From Novibacillus thermophilus (GTDB lineage Bacteria > Bacillota > Bacilli > Thermoactinomycetales > Novibacillaceae), in NCBI RefSeq assembly GCF_002005165.1, contig NZ_CP019699.1:62001-126000 (forward strand): a stretch of DNA of 64,000 nucleotides, given 5' to 3'. Every line of letters starts with the position of its first letter. The first letter of the stretch is position 1. Positions 63,945 to 64,000 of this stretch are shown piece after piece. Under the pieces are notes generated by a model. That model saw only the letters and a program-made list of their open reading frames with translations. It was not told where the DNA came from and did no database searches. Position numbers and translations under genes: made by a program.

Positions 63945-64000
63945 AACGAGTTTTAGCTGTCTGCGAGGCGGGATAACCGTTTCGCAGCTTCATCCATAAA

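Overview
The window is a chromosomal segment of a spore-forming member of the Bacillota (Bacillales type). It carries the conserved block running from spoIIE through tilS-hpt-ftsH, the folate genes, lysS, ctsR-mcsA-mcsB-clpC, radA-disA, ispDF-gltX-cysES and sigH to the nusG/ribosomal/rpoBC/rpsLG-fusA region. SpoIIE, SigH, the McsB protein-arginine kinase, CtsR, DisA and a cysteine-type T-box all point to Bacillales. Coding GC is near one half and GTG/TTG starts are common. A thermophilic Thermoactinomycetaceae-like genus such as Novibacillus is a guess only. No tRNA, rRNA or CRISPR array was found.

Layout. 1-7 kb: spoIIE (cut by the window edge), a 0.94-kb gap with no convincing gene, then tilS, hpt and ftsH. 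7-14.4 kb: coaX, hslO, cysK and a reduced folate operon (pabA, folP with an N-terminal extension, folB, folK, a small HTH gene) ending with lysS. The pabB, pabC and dusB genes found here in Bacillus subtilis are absent. 14.8-26.1 kb: an accessory Tad/Flp-type pilus operon placed between lysS and ctsR. It holds an unknown gene, cpaB, tadZ, tadA, tadB, tadC, a Flp-type prepilin, a TadE pseudopilin, a TadG-like protein, a Trp/Gly-rich multi-membrane protein with 11-residue repeats, two small membrane proteins and a von Willebrand A lipoprotein. The motor gene tadA has a -1 frameshift exactly in its Walker A motif, so the pilus may be off or phase-variable, or the base may be a homopolymer sequencing error. 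26.4-28.6 kb: a small membrane protein gene on the minus strand and a secreted NlpC/P60 peptidase with three peptidoglycan-binding repeats.

28.7-36.8 kb: the CtsR-controlled heat-shock operon with a textbook promoter and CtsR box, then radA, disA and a phosphatidylserine synthase gene. 36.8-46.2 kb: a minus-strand Cys-containing gene, carD, a PIN-TRAM membrane protein, ispD, ispF, gltX, a T-box leader, cysE, cysS, mrnC, rlmB and rae1. 46.3-64 kb: sigH, rpmG, secE and nusG; then an IS1202-like insertion sequence (about 1.58 kb) lodged between nusG and rplK; then rplKAJL with an L10 autoregulatory leader, an rsmC-like methyltransferase gene that appears to start at ATC, rpoB, rpoC, rplGB, rpsL, rpsG and fusA.

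Most interesting observations. (1) The insertion sequence sits in, and has duplicated the core of, a stem-loop that once lay between nusG and rplK. (2) The same element carries downstream of its transposase a perfect 27-bp inverted repeat whose loop is itself two abutting hairpins. (3) The tadA frameshift. (4) The uncharacterised tail of the pilus operon, including the Trp-repeat protein.
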